Counted from the first letter of the stretch, positions 51,823 through 61,566 are shown. The stretch: 64,000 nt of DNA from Chryseobacterium balustinum (GCF_900168205.1 NZ_FUZE01000002.1:124001-188000); one strand, 5' to 3'. The notes: a model not told the origin generated them from the sequence alone. A program made the numbers and translations.

Positions 51823-54800
51823 TTATAAATTTGATTTGATAAAATGAATACTGTTTTCGTCTTCAGGATCTAAGGAAGGAGAAATAATACTTGCTTTTTT
51901 CTGCATCCAGCCGAATACCAACGGTAGAATAATCAGTACCGAAAATGTAGAAAATAACAATCCGCCAATCACGGCTCTTCCTAATGGTGCAATCTGATCG
52001 CCACCTTCACCAAAACCAATTGCCATAGGCAACATTCCTGCAATCATCGCCAAAGTGGTCATGATAATCGGACGGATACGTAACTTGGCAGCTTCCACTC
52101 CTGAATTAACGGCATCGTTGTTTAATTTTCTTAATGTTTCGGCATTACTGATGAGCAACACAGCATTGGCAATTGACACCCCTACAGACATGATGAGTCC
52201 CATATACGATTGAAGATTTAAAGTAGACCCTGTAATATTTAACATCAATAAAGCGCCAACCACAACAAATGGTACCGTTGATAAAATAACAATAGAAACA
52301 CGGAACGATTGGAAAGTGGCTGCGAGCATTAAAAAGATAACGAAAACAGCAATCAGCAAACCTGTCGCTAAGCTTGATAATGTTTCATTTAATACAGGCG
52401 TCATTCCTGCAACTTCAATATTTATCCCTTTGGGTAATTCACCTAATGATGCAATTGCAGTTTGTATATCTTTAGAAGCTTGTTCTAAATCTTTTTTATA
52501 CAAATTAGCCGTCACTGTGGTGTAGCCCATTGTTCCTAAATTATAACTTTCACCCAATTCTTTTGTAGGAGTAATGGTGGCTACATCGCCTAAAACAGGT
52601 CGGTCCGAATTTTTACTCAGCGGTAAATTTGCCAGTTCCTCTTTGCTGTTCAAAATATTTTGTGGCGTTTGCACCTGTACATCGTAAGCAATTCCCATCA
52701 TTCCGCCTACCCAAAAGTTTTTGTTGGTATACCGTGTAGAAGCCGTTGCGGCAACTAATGATTTGGAAATATCCTGAACATCCAGTCCTAATTGTGCTGC
52801 ACGTGTACGATCGATATTAATTTGCATCGCAGGATAATCCATTGACTGTGGAATTTGCTGATCCCGTAAGTACTCGATCTCTTTTAGTTTCGCTAAAAGC
52901 TTATTCGCATACATCCGGTTCATTTTTTTCATCATCCCCGAAACACGAATTTCAATAGGCGTATTGGTACCCTGACTTAGAATTTTCTCTGTTAATTCTA
53001 TAGGTTCAAAAGAAATAGACAGTTCGGGCATTTTTTCTTTATAATATGCTCTGAGCTTATCTTTCAATTCATCCGAATTTCCTTTAAATTCTTTTAAAGC
53101 CACTTGCATTAAGGCTTCGTGCGGACCAGCATTGTACAGGTAAATAGGACTCACCGCAAATGTCGATGGATGTTGACCAATAAATACTGATGAAATGGCA
53201 ATATTATCTTCCCCAACATTCTTTTTAAGATGCGATAAAAATGTTTTCACTTTCATTTCCGTCACTTCTATTCGTGTACCTTCAGCAGCTTTTATACGAA
53301 CCTGGAACTGTCGTGAATTGGAAGCAGGCAGCACATCTTTTCCTGTAATTTGATACAACGCAAAACCTCCAGCTAAAACAACAACTAAACTTAAGCTGAC
53401 AATCATCTTATTTTGCTTGGTAAGCTTTGTCAAAAAATTCACAAAACGATTTCTGAATTTTGAAAACCAATCTCCTTGATGCGCTGGATTTTCGCAATGA
53501 TCTTTCGTATGTTTCATTAACCAATTCGCCATTACCGGAACAAAGGTCTGCGATAACAAAAACGACACAATCATAGAAAAACCAATAGCCATCGCCAAAG
53601 GCATAAATAAAGAACCCGGAATTCCTGTCATCATAAAAGCCGGAGCAAATACCGCCAAAATGCAAAGCATAATCAACAATTTTGGAAACGCGATTTCTTT
53701 ACACGCATCCCAGATAGCCTGAGCTTTTGTTTTACCCTTGCCAAAATGTTGATGAATATTTTCAATCGTAACCGTACTTTCATCTACCAAGATCCCAATT
53801 GTTAATGCCAAGCCCGAAAGCGACATGATATTAATGGTCTGCCCAAATAATTTTAAAAATAATACTCCCGAAATAATTGAAATAGGAATCGTCATAATCA
53901 CAATCAATGCAGCGCGACGGTCATTTAAGAATAAAAGCACCATCAATCCGGTAAGTAAGGCTCCTAAAACACCTTCCACAATCAAACTTTTCAAGGCGTT
54001 GGTAATGTAAACCGATTGATCAAATTCATAAGAAATCGTTACATCATCAGGCATATTTCGCTGAATATTTGGCAATTCTTTTTTCAAAGTATTCACTACA
54101 TCCAAGGTTGAGGCATTTCCGGCTTTGGCAATGTTGATATACACCGAACGTTTGCCATCAATCAAGGCATAACCTGTGGCAATATCAGCTCCGTCTTTTA
54201 TTGTCGCCACATCACGGATATATACATTATCTACAGAACCTTTAAAGATTGGAATATCACCCAACTCTGATACTTCTTTCACCGTATTATTGGTTGGTGT
54301 TAAATAATTTTTATCCCCGATATACATGTTTCCCGAAGGTGAGGTAATATTATTGCGACTAATTGCTTCTACAATTTGCTCAGGAGATAAATTATGCGAT
54401 CGAAGTTTATATGGATCAATATTCACCTCGATAGTACGCGGGCTTCCTCCGAAAGGCGGTGCAGTCGTCAATCCCGGAATTTTAATCAAAAACGGACGCG
54501 CATTAAAATTGGCAATATCCTGTAACTGATTGTTGGTTTTAGTATCACTTCTAAACACCAACTGACCAACCGGTTGCGAAGACGCATCAAAACGAATAAT
54601 AAACGGCGGCGGTGCGCCCGGAGGTAAAAATACCTGCGAACGGTTTGACAAAGCATTGATCGTGGCAATGGCTTCACCCATTTCCGTTCCTTCATAAAAG
54701 GTAACTTTCATTAGGGTGAGTCCTTGTGTATTTTTAGATTCAATAATCTTGATGCCATTGGTAAAAAGCATCATATTGACATACATTTTGGTAAAATAAC

Positions 54801-54981
54801 CTTCCATTTGTTTTGGAGTATATCCATTGAAAGAATGGGCGATGTAAACCACCGGCAAATCCATTTCTGGTAAAATATCTACCTTGATTTCTTTGATTGC
54901 TTTTAAACCAAAAAACAGCAATCCGAGCACTAAAACCATGATCGCTATGGGTTTTCGCAGTGCGAATTTTATCATATTCAT
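51823..54981 (-). CDS. RND efflux pump inner-membrane permease
   Basis: A 1052-residue RND pump with twelve membrane helices and two large periplasmic loops, full length for the family. Conserved marks: RKPIAIMVLVLGLLFFGL at TM1, GILVDESTVTIENIHQH at TM4 (proton-relay Asp), and GVSIANAVLLISNAETL at TM10. The TM4 pattern with one Asp fits HAE-type multidrug pumps better than CusA-type metal pumps, which have a Glu/Asp pair and methionines. The two cysteine-rich neighbours argue for a metal link. Start could be the ATG at 54981 or 54975. Confidence 0.95.
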   Translation of the reverse strand: MNMIKFALRKPIAIMVLVLGLLFFGLKAIKEIKVDILPEMDLPVVYIAHSFNGYTPKQMEGYFTKMYVNMMLFTNGIKIIESKNTQGLTLMKVTFYEGTEMGEAIATINALSNRSQVFLPPGAPPPFIIRFDASSQPVGQLVFRSDTKTNNQLQDIANFNARPFLIKIPGLTTAPPFGGSPRTIEVNIDPYKLRSHNLSPEQIVEAISRNNITSPSGNMYIGDKNYLTPTNNTVKEVSELGDIPIFKGSVDNVYIRDVATIKDGADIATGYALIDGKRSVYINIAKAGNASTLDVVNTLKKELPNIQRNMPDDVTISYEFDQSVYITNALKSLIVEGVLGALLTGLMVLLFLNDRRAALIVIMTIPISIISGVLFLKLFGQTINIMSLSGLALTIGILVDESTVTIENIHQHFGKGKTKAQAIWDACKEIAFPKLLIMLCILAVFAPAFMMTGIPGSLFMPLAMAIGFSMIVSFLLSQTFVPVMANWLMKHTKDHCENPAHQGDWFSKFRNRFVNFLTKLTKQNKMIVSLSLVVVLAGGFALYQITGKDVLPASNSRQFQVRIKAAEGTRIEVTEMKVKTFLSHLKKNVGEDNIAISSVFIGQHPSTFAVSPIYLYNAGPHEALMQVALKEFKGNSDELKDKLRAYYKEKMPELSISFEPIELTEKILSQGTNTPIEIRVSGMMKKMNRMYANKLLAKLKEIEYLRDQQIPQSMDYPAMQINIDRTRAAQLGLDVQDISKSLVAATASTRYTNKNFWVGGMMGIAYDVQVQTPQNILNSKEELANLPLSKNSDRPVLGDVATITPTKELGESYNLGTMGYTTVTANLYKKDLEQASKDIQTAIASLGELPKGINIEVAGMTPVLNETLSSLATGLLIAVFVIFLMLAATFQSFRVSIVILSTVPFVVVGALLMLNITGSTLNLQSYMGLIMSVGVSIANAVLLISNAETLRKLNNDAVNSGVEAAKLRIRPIIMTTLAMIAGMLPMAIGFGEGGDQIAPLGRAVIGGLLFSTFSVLIILPLVFGWMQKKASIISPSLDPEDENSIHFIKSNL

Positions 54982-55000
54982 ATTGAAATTTCTTAATAGA

Positions 55001-56383
55001 TTATGGTATTAATATTTGAATATCCCCTTGTGCAGAAGCCAATAACAACAGAGCTTGCCAAACATTATTTTGGGCAATTTCGTAATCAATCTCAGCTCTG
55101 TTTAAGCTGTATAATGCCTGTGTGAAATCTACCAACGTGGTTAATCCGTTTTCATACAAAGCGGTTTGCTGTTTGTGAGCCAAAGCGGCAGCATCCAATT
55201 GAATTTTGGTTTCATCAAAATTGAGATAGGCATTTTTTAGCTGTGCATTAGCTTGTTGAGATAGTGTTTTGAGCTCTTTTTGCTGTGCATCAAACGTATA
55301 TTGCAAAGATTGTGTTAAGAATTGTTGTTCTTTTATTTTAGTATTAAAACGGAAAATATTAGTGATATTCCAACTAAGAGAAATCCCTAAAAGATAATTA
55401 CCTCGGTCAATTCCCACCCCTTTTAAATAGCTTGGAGAATAAGCTGAGTTATCTTGTGCATAATTGGCTTCAAAACCAGAACCTCGCCCCTGAACAACAC
55501 CAAATGCCGATACATTTGGCTTTTTATGAGCTTTCAAAACTTCAATACTCTGTTCACTTTCATTGATCTTGCTTTGTTGCCATTGCAAATAAGGATGCTT
55601 TTCAATATTACCTTCTGCCGTTTCTAATACATTATTTGGAAGTGAAGTGCTGTACAAACTATCCAATTGATAGATCTTAAAATCATCATTAATTAACACC
55701 GCGAGCTGTTTAGACCATTCCAATTCCTTATCATAAGCCTTTATTTGCAAAGACTTAGCATTAGACCATTCAGCTTTTGCCAATTGCGCATCTACTTCCG
55801 GTATTAATCCACTTTTAGCTCTTGCATTGGTCATTTCATAAAAAACCTGTGCCCGTTCTGCATTTTTCTCCTGAACGAATTTTATTCTCTGACTTGCTAA
55901 TAAATTGAGATAAGCCGCACTTACTTTTATTTGTTGTTGAAAAATTTCCTGTTGTAGATCAGCTTTGGCAGTTAATTCTTTTTTGCTTCCCAATTCTACT
56001 TGGTTTTTGATTCTTCCAAATGAGAATACATTCCAGTTGATATTGGCAAAATAAAGAGAGCCAAAAGCGGCGTTCCAATTTTGTTCTGCCAAAGGCATTG
56101 ATGTAGCAGCAGAAGCTAATCCGCCATAAGCGTACATTGGACCGTGCTGCACATTGATGCTTCCGAAACTTTGCTGTGCAGAAAGCGTAAAATCGGGTAA
56201 ATATTGTTGCTTTTGAAAAGCTGTATTTTGAGCCGAAGCGTTAACTAATTGCTGTTTGACTTTTATTTTATCGTATTGATCTTGGGTCCGATAAAGGGCA
56301 TCTTTCAGTTTCAACACCTGACTATAACTATCTAAATAGCAAATCGATAGTAAAATAACAGATGCAATGAGTTTTAATTTCAT
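55001..56383 (-). CDS. TolC family outer-membrane channel
   Basis: A 460-residue outer-membrane factor. A signal peptide (ASVILLSICYLDSYS) precedes two repeated helical halves typical of TolC, each with a long coiled coil (KVSAAYLNLLASQRIKFVQEKN and TLSQQANAQLKNAYLNFDETK). It completes the tripartite pump with the next two genes. The operon order is tolC-permease-adaptor-MlpB-like. Confidence 0.93.
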   Translation of the reverse strand: MKLKLIASVILLSICYLDSYSQVLKLKDALYRTQDQYDKIKVKQQLVNASAQNTAFQKQQYLPDFTLSAQQSFGSINVQHGPMYAYGGLASAATSMPLAEQNWNAAFGSLYFANINWNVFSFGRIKNQVELGSKKELTAKADLQQEIFQQQIKVSAAYLNLLASQRIKFVQEKNAERAQVFYEMTNARAKSGLIPEVDAQLAKAEWSNAKSLQIKAYDKELEWSKQLAVLINDDFKIYQLDSLYSTSLPNNVLETAEGNIEKHPYLQWQQSKINESEQSIEVLKAHKKPNVSAFGVVQGRGSGFEANYAQDNSAYSPSYLKGVGIDRGNYLLGISLSWNITNIFRFNTKIKEQQFLTQSLQYTFDAQQKELKTLSQQANAQLKNAYLNFDETKIQLDAAALAHKQQTALYENGLTTLVDFTQALYSLNRAEIDYEIAQNNVWQALLLLASAQGDIQILIP

Positions 56384-56468
56384 TGTATATAAAATTTAGA
56401 AATTAGACATAAAAATGTAGGGCAGAATCGAGAAATCGAAACTGCTTGATCAGATTTTTAGTCTAAAA

Positions 56469-56897
56469 TCAAATTCTATAAACGCAATGTAAAATGTAAA
56501 GAGGATTGCCCTGAATAGGGACTTTCGAAGAAGGATAAGTTGTGCTTTTTTCGGTTTTTAAAAGAATTGTTTCTACATCGAAAACTGCTCCCAACATTTT
56601 GTTTGGAATAGCATCGCCCAAAAACTTTACCGAAAATTCAAAATTATTTTGTTTTTTTACGCTGTCATCTACTTTTACAAATTCAGCTTGGTGTTGGCAG
56701 CAACCTTTCTTTTTATCTTTTAATTTTTTATCCTTTTTAGAACAAATAGGACAAGGTTTGTCTTGATTTTGAAACTGAGTATTTGTAAAACTATAAACTT
56801 TACTCGTCATTTCTTTGCATAAATGCGAATATTGGGTAAAGCCCGAAGCCAATACCAAATAAAATAATGAAAGAAATATAACAAGTGATTTTTTCAT
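56469..56897 (-). CDS. HYC_CC_PP family cysteine-rich protein
   Basis: A 142-residue exported protein from the ATG at 56897 (the frame extends eight codons further). After a signal peptide it has the family pattern: SHLCKEM, then CPICSKKDKK and KKGCCQHQAEFVKVDD. The H-x-C, CPIC and CC clusters suggest metal binding. It is the first gene ahead of the tolC-RND operon on the same strand, so it is probably co-regulated with efflux. Function unknown. Confidence 0.83.
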   Translation of the reverse strand: MKKSLVIFLSLFYLVLASGFTQYSHLCKEMTSKVYSFTNTQFQNQDKPCPICSKKDKKLKDKKKGCCQHQAEFVKVDDSVKKQNNFEFSVKFLGDAIPNKMLGAVFDVETILLKTEKSTTYPSSKVPIQGNPLYILHCVYRI

Positions 56898-57010
56898 TCT
56901 GTACAATGCAAATATATACAAACTATTTGTAGAAAATATATTTTAAGAAATGACATTTAGACACCTCAGAGATAACCTAATGTATGATTAAAACATCTTT
57001 ACTTTAATAA

Positions 57011-58270
57011 CTAATCTTCATAAACAATATATTTACTTCTGATTTTTGAAAACTTCTCAAGATCTGCTTTCCAAGATGACTTTATTTCTTTTTCAGATTT
57101 ACCAGAGACAATTTGTTTTCTCAGCTCATCACTTCCGGCTAAAGTATCAAAGAAAAGATTTTTAAGGAAGAAATCCTGTTGAGGGTTTTTATAGTTTTTA
57201 TATGCTTTAAGTAACCATTCTAGATTAATTTCTCGCAAGTTTTTAGAGTAATCTGAAAGATTTTCACCATAGCATAATTTACCATTCAGAAAAGGATCTT
57301 TAGCTCCGAAATTTGGCTTTGGAGTAAACTGGTAAGGCAAATCTTTTGTCCAAGGAGAACCATACACCTGAAACGGAAAATTAGTTCCTCGCCCTACCGA
57401 AACCTGAGTTCCTTCAAAAAAACATAAGCTTGGATATAAGTTAATCGATTTATCGTTCGGCAAATTGGGAGACGGTTTATCTAAAATTGCATAGCGCTTT
57501 TTCTTATGGTAATTCTTCATTTCAATCAAAGTATATTTTGCCTGAACTCCATTTTTTAGCCATTTTTCACCGTTTACCATTTTTCCGTATTCACCGATGG
57601 TTAACCCATACACCACAGGAACTTCGTGCATTCCGACAAAACTTTCCCATTTTTTCTTTAAAACAGGTCCGTCAATATATCCATCGTGAGGATTTGGTCG
57701 GTCAAGAACCATGATTTCCACATTATTTTCAGCTGCTGCTTCCATCAAATAAGTTAAAGTTGAGATATAAGTATAAAATCTTACTCCAACATCCTGAATG
57801 TCGAAAACAACTACATCAATACCTTTTAGCTGATCCGGCTTTGGTTTTTTATTATTTCCATAAAGAGATACAATAGGAATTCCCGTCTTCACATCTACTC
57901 CATTTTTCACCTTTTCGCCTGCATCAGCATTACCTCTGAAACCATGTTCGGGGGCAAAAATCGATTTGATATTGATTTTATTTTCAACTAAAAAATCAAC
58001 AATGCTTAAAGTATCTATCTTCATTGCTTTTGCACAACCTGTCGAAGGATCTTTTGCTGCATTATAATATTTCACTCTTGTTACAAGCCCTGTCTGATTG
58101 GTTACTACAGCAACTCTTTTATTTTTCAGAAGCCCAAGATATTTTTCCGGTTGGTCTGCACCGGTTTTAAAACCCTCTTTATTTGATGTCTGAGAATAAT
58201 ATTGACTGAATACTCCTAAAAAAATTAGGCAAATAAGAACTAATGTTTTAATTTTGAAATTTAAATTCAT
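57011..58270 (-). CDS. namZ: DUF1343 exo-beta-N-acetylmuramidase NamZ
   Basis: A 419-residue exported protein from the ATG at 58270; earlier in-frame codons lie antisense to the next gene. A signal peptide (ends VFSQYYSQ) is followed by the DUF1343 domain: KRVAVVTNQTGL, FAPEHGFRGNADAGEKV, VVFDIQDVGVRFYTYISTL and LDRPNPHDGYIDGP. DUF1343 proteins in Bacillus and Tannerella release MurNAc from peptidoglycan fragments (GH171). A role in cell-wall recycling is therefore likely. The start lies four bases from the divergent permease gene. Confidence 0.92.
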   Translation of the reverse strand: MNLNFKIKTLVLICLIFLGVFSQYYSQTSNKEGFKTGADQPEKYLGLLKNKRVAVVTNQTGLVTRVKYYNAAKDPSTGCAKAMKIDTLSIVDFLVENKINIKSIFAPEHGFRGNADAGEKVKNGVDVKTGIPIVSLYGNNKKPKPDQLKGIDVVVFDIQDVGVRFYTYISTLTYLMEAAAENNVEIMVLDRPNPHDGYIDGPVLKKKWESFVGMHEVPVVYGLTIGEYGKMVNGEKWLKNGVQAKYTLIEMKNYHKKKRYAILDKPSPNLPNDKSINLYPSLCFFEGTQVSVGRGTNFPFQVYGSPWTKDLPYQFTPKPNFGAKDPFLNGKLCYGENLSDYSKNLREINLEWLLKAYKNYKNPQQDFFLKNLFFDTLAGSDELRKQIVSGKSEKEIKSSWKADLEKFSKIRSKYIVYED

Positions 58271-58274
58271 AAGC

Positions 58275-59504
58275 TTGAAATTTCCATTATATTTCTCCCG
58301 AAAAATAGCGTTTTCCAAAGATAACAAAAATAACCTTTCTCGGGTTATCATCTTCATCGGCAGACTGTCTGTGGCTTTGGGAATCATCGTTTCGCTCATC
58401 ACTGTTTCTACGGGATTGGGCTCAAAAAAAGCGATAAAAGAAAGATTGGGGGATTTCAGCGGACATATTACGGTGAGATCTACCAAATCAAATTCATCTT
58501 ACAATACTTCAGTTCTTGATAATCAAGGATTAGATATTAAAAGTCTTAAAGCATTTCCCGATGTTGCTACAGTTCAGGGATATGCAATGGTAACCGGAAT
58601 TATGCGTAATGAAAATAGTTTTGCCGGAATTATTTTCAAAGGGGTAGGTAAAGATTTTGATAGTTTAAGGTTTAAAAAATTTCTGACCGCCGGAAAAACT
58701 CCTTTTCTGAATGGCGAAGGTTATAATAACGGCGTTGTCATTTCAGAAAAAATCGCTAAAGACCTCCATCTGAAAGTAAACGACAGCATCGTTACTGTTT
58801 TTTCAAAAGCTGATCAGAAGCCTATTTACAGAAACTTTGAAGTAGTGGGAATCTACAAAACCGACATCAAAATGATCGACGATCAATTTGTAGTGGGTGA
58901 CATCAACCATGTAAGAAGAATTTTGGATATGAAGCCTGAGGAAATTGGCGGTTTGGATGTATTTTTTAAAAATATCAACAATATCGATGAAGATTTTCCG
59001 CAGGTTGAAAAATTTATCGGATATAAAAACTATGCAGAAAAAGCAACCGATAAATATCCGCAAATCAATGACTGGATCGGGCTTTTTGATACCAATATCG
59101 GGATTATCATTTCAATTATGCTTTTGGTCGTTATCATTAATATCATCATGGTATTGCTTATTCTTATCATCGAAAGAACCAATTCTATTGGCTTGCTTAA
59201 AACTTTAGGTGCAACCAACGGACAAATTAGAGCGACCTTTATCAATTACACTTTAATCATCATGGTTCCCGGACTTTTATGTGGAAATCTAATCGGTCTT
59301 GGACTTTTAATTACCCAAAAATACACTGGAATTATTAAATTAAATCCTGCTAATTACTATGTAAGCGTAGTTCCCGTGGATTTGAATCCGTGGATTATTA
59401 TTTCTATTTCGGTAGGGATTTTAATTATTTCCGGAATGGCATTGGTGATTCCGAGTTATCTGATCAGTAAGATTTCTCCTGTAAAAGCGATCAAGTATAA
59501 TTAA
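58275..59504 (+). CDS. FtsX-like permease of ABC transporter (LolC/E type)
   Basis: A 409-residue protein starting at the TTG at 58275 (product MKFPLYFSRKIAFS); a TTG at 58254 would overlap namZ. One N-terminal membrane helix (VIIFIGRLSVALGIIVSLITV), a periplasmic MacB-like domain (about 60-270), then three helices (IGIIISIMLLVVIINIIMVLL, TLIIMVPGLLCGNLIGLGLL, WIIISISVGILIISGMALVI). This is the LolC/E layout; in Bacteroidota it is linked to lipoprotein release. No ATPase is adjacent. A TAATTTTG box lies at 58249-58256 inside namZ. Confidence 0.88.
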   Translation: MKFPLYFSRKIAFSKDNKNNLSRVIIFIGRLSVALGIIVSLITVSTGLGSKKAIKERLGDFSGHITVRSTKSNSSYNTSVLDNQGLDIKSLKAFPDVATVQGYAMVTGIMRNENSFAGIIFKGVGKDFDSLRFKKFLTAGKTPFLNGEGYNNGVVISEKIAKDLHLKVNDSIVTVFSKADQKPIYRNFEVVGIYKTDIKMIDDQFVVGDINHVRRILDMKPEEIGGLDVFFKNINNIDEDFPQVEKFIGYKNYAEKATDKYPQINDWIGLFDTNIGIIISIMLLVVIINIIMVLLILIIERTNSIGLLKTLGATNGQIRATFINYTLIIMVPGLLCGNLIGLGLLITQKYTGIIKLNPANYYVSVVPVDLNPWIIISISVGILIISGMALVIPSYLISKISPVKAIKYN

Positions 59505-59712
59505 AAGTGAATTGTCAATTTAGCTTCGCTAATGAATTGTGAATTACAAATTGTGAATATCGTTTTGCATAAAGTTTGTCATTTCGTAGAAATCTAGACC
59601 ATTATTTTATTTTTCAGCTGTTGAGATTCTTACAGAATGACAAAGTGAGTGAATATTATTGTTAAATACTTTTGCTCTCAATGACAAATAATTCTGATGG
59701 CTACAAATATCT

Positions 59713-59781
59713 TTAGCCCCGATTGCAATGAAAATCCTTTTTTAAAAAAAAAGATTGCAATGAAAAGCGGGAAAAAGCTCC
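59713..59781. repeat. Intergenic element with paired GATTGCAATGAAAA
   Basis: GATTGCAATGAAAA occurs twice (59721-59734 and 59753-59766), framed by CCCC on the left and GCGGG on the right, with T-run/A-run in the middle. Layout resembles a dispersed flavobacterial element (TAGCCCCGATTG ... AAAGCGGGA). Possibly folds through CCCG/CGGG and T6/A8 pairing. Confidence 0.6.
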
Positions 59782-59876
59782 TAAAAAAACATTTAAGAAA
59801 TTTTGAAGATTATACCAAGTCATTGTTAAGATCTCTTTAATTCTCTGTTATTCATTTTTAATAATATTGAAAACTG

Positions 59877-59884
59877 TATCTTTG
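59877..59884 (+). promoter_or_regulatory. -7 box of cysteine-synthase gene
   Basis: TATCTTTG, a full match to TAnnTTTG, 20 bp before the ATG at 59905. No clear -33 TTG box. Confidence 0.6.
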
Positions 59885-59904
59885 CCACGCATAAAAAAAC
59901 ATTT

Positions 59905-60888
59905 ATGAAATACGCAGAAAATATACTCGAAACCATTGGAAATACCCCTCTTGTAAAGCTTAATAAAGTTTTGGGTGAAGATTTCCCGGCATTGGTTTTG
60001 GCAAAAGTAGAAACTTTCAACCCCGGAAATTCGGTAAAAGACAGAATGGCTCTGAAAATGATTGAAGATGCCGAAAAAGACGGAAGACTAAAACCGGGAG
60101 GTACCATTATTGAAGGTACTTCAGGAAATACAGGGATGGGATTGGCTTTGGCAGCCATCATCAAAGGATACAAATGTATTTTTGTGACCAATGCAAAACA
60201 GTCAAAAGAAAAATGTGATATTCTTCGTGCCGTTGGAGCTGAAGTGATCGTTTGTCCTACAGACGTAAAACCTACAGACCCGCGTTCTTACTATTCAGTT
60301 TCAAAGAGATTGGCAAGAGAAACAGAAAACGGATGGTACGTTAACCAATATGATAATTTATCAAACAGAGCGGCTCACTACGAGTCTACAGCTCCTGAAA
60401 TCTGGGAACAAACGGAAGGAAAACTGACTCACTTTGTGGCTGGAGCAGGAACAGGAGGTACAGTTACCGGTTGTGGAACTTTCTTTAAAGAGAGAAATTC
60501 TGACATTAAAGTAATTGGTATCGATACGTATGGTTCTATTTTAAAAGAAATCCACGAAACGGGAGAGATCAATCTAGGAAATGCTTACAGCTACATTACA
60601 GAAGGTATTGGTGAAGATATTCTTCCTGAAAACTACGATATGTCTGTGATTGATCATTTCGAAAAAGTGACCGATAAAGATGGAGCTATCTACGCAAGAA
60701 AACTGGCTAAAGAAGAAGGTATTTTCTGTGGATATTCTGCAGGAAGCGCAATGGCAGCTTTGGTTCAGATGAAAGATCAGTTTACAAAAGATGATATCGT
60801 TGTGGTACTTCTTCACGATCACGGTTCAAGATACGTTGGGAAAATCTATAACGACGAATGGATGAAAGAAATGGGTTGGTTAGACTAA
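59905..60888 (+). CDS. PLP-dependent cysteine synthase / cystathionine beta-synthase family
   Basis: A 327-residue fold-type II PLP enzyme. PLP lysine in NPGNSVKDRMALKM (Lys45), substrate loop EGTSGNTGMGLA, phosphate-binding AGAGTGGTVTGCG, and a Ser in the final FCGYSAGSAMAAL. The RSYYSVSKRLARETENGWYVNQYDN block is like cystathionine beta-synthases, so either O-acetylserine sulfhydrylase or CBS activity is possible. No regulatory CBS domains. Cytoplasmic; transcribed alone and closed by a terminator. Confidence 0.9.
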   Translation: MKYAENILETIGNTPLVKLNKVLGEDFPALVLAKVETFNPGNSVKDRMALKMIEDAEKDGRLKPGGTIIEGTSGNTGMGLALAAIIKGYKCIFVTNAKQSKEKCDILRAVGAEVIVCPTDVKPTDPRSYYSVSKRLARETENGWYVNQYDNLSNRAAHYESTAPEIWEQTEGKLTHFVAGAGTGGTVTGCGTFFKERNSDIKVIGIDTYGSILKEIHETGEINLGNAYSYITEGIGEDILPENYDMSVIDHFEKVTDKDGAIYARKLAKEEGIFCGYSAGSAMAALVQMKDQFTKDDIVVVLLHDHGSRYVGKIYNDEWMKEMGWLD

Positions 60889-60908
60889 TCAGCTTTTCAT
60901 GATAAAAC

Positions 60909-60940
60909 AAAACTCAGAGTATTTGCTCTGAGTTTTTTAT
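60909..60940 (+). terminator. Intrinsic terminator
   Basis: Arms AAAACTCAGAG-like (60909-60919) / CTCTGAGTTTT (60926-60936) followed by TT-rich sequence, 20 bp after the stop. Confidence 0.9.
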
Positions 60941-60999
60941 TTATTCCTAAATCGATCGTAAATAAGATTTTGATTATCGTCTTAGGTTTACTTAATTTT

Positions 61000-61536
61000 T
61001 TACTTCAGAACATTGTTCTGCACCGCTTGCTTTAACAATTCGAAATCTGCCTCCTGCATTGACTTTTTTGGAAACATATAATTGAATTTCCCTTCTAAAC
61101 CGATAAATTTTTCGCTAATCTCTGCAGCCGTAAATTCCGTCCAAAGACTGGTTTCTTTATTGTCGTTAAGGTTTACTTTAAAAACTTTAGCATTAAACTG
61201 AATTTGATAAATTTCTGTATTTTCAAGAGTTTTAAGGTATTTAACCACTTCTTTTTTCCATTTTGAAACCTTATTGATTGCTAAAGATAAATAGACCGCA
61301 CAAAGCAGAAAAAGAAAACTCACAAAATATAAAATCCCGAATTTCTCTTTACTTAGATCATCTTTAAAGTAAAATAAAACCAACAAAATCACAGCAACTA
61401 CGATTGTGGTGATTAATTTCCCTTTCACTGTAGGTGAGAAAAAAAGACTTCCCTGATCTCCATGAAGGTAAATCTCTTCAAAATCTTTTTTGTTGATCTG
61501 TAAATTAATGATTTTATCGTCGTTGAGTCTTGCCAT
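61000..61536 (-). CDS. Two-TM membrane protein, YcxB-like plan
   Basis: A 178-residue protein. Two central helices (LITTIVVAVILLVLFYF and FGILYFVSFLFLLCAVYLSLAI) separate a short N-terminal region from a soluble C-terminal domain with YQIQFNAKVFKVNLND, SLWTEFTAAEIS and FNYMFPKKSMQEADFELL. The end resembles YcxB domains, as in the protein at 1797. It follows the chaperone genes cbpA-cbpM by 30 bp on the same strand. Function unknown. Confidence 0.6.
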   Translation of the reverse strand: MARLNDDKIINLQINKKDFEEIYLHGDQGSLFFSPTVKGKLITTIVVAVILLVLFYFKDDLSKEKFGILYFVSFLFLLCAVYLSLAINKVSKWKKEVVKYLKTLENTEIYQIQFNAKVFKVNLNDNKETSLWTEFTAAEISEKFIGLEGKFNYMFPKKSMQEADFELLKQAVQNNVLK

Positions 61537-61566
61537 GTAATGAGTTTTATAGTTTACAAAACTAAA

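Larger units (their letters stand above)
59505..59904. other. 400-bp intergenic region with repeat remnants
   Basis: No gene was seen. In order: a CAATTG/GCTTCGC-type degenerate repeat (about 59507-59560, related to 25757); a decayed CATTTCGTAGAAATCT...GATTCTTACAGAATGACA repeat (about 59578-59643, related to 22980); the 59713 element (separate entry); and the promoter of the cysteine-synthase gene near 59877. Confidence 0.6.

Noticed and set aside
58271..58486. Extension of NamZ to an earlier start
   Set aside because: It lies antisense to the permease gene and would hide the signal peptide starting at 58270.
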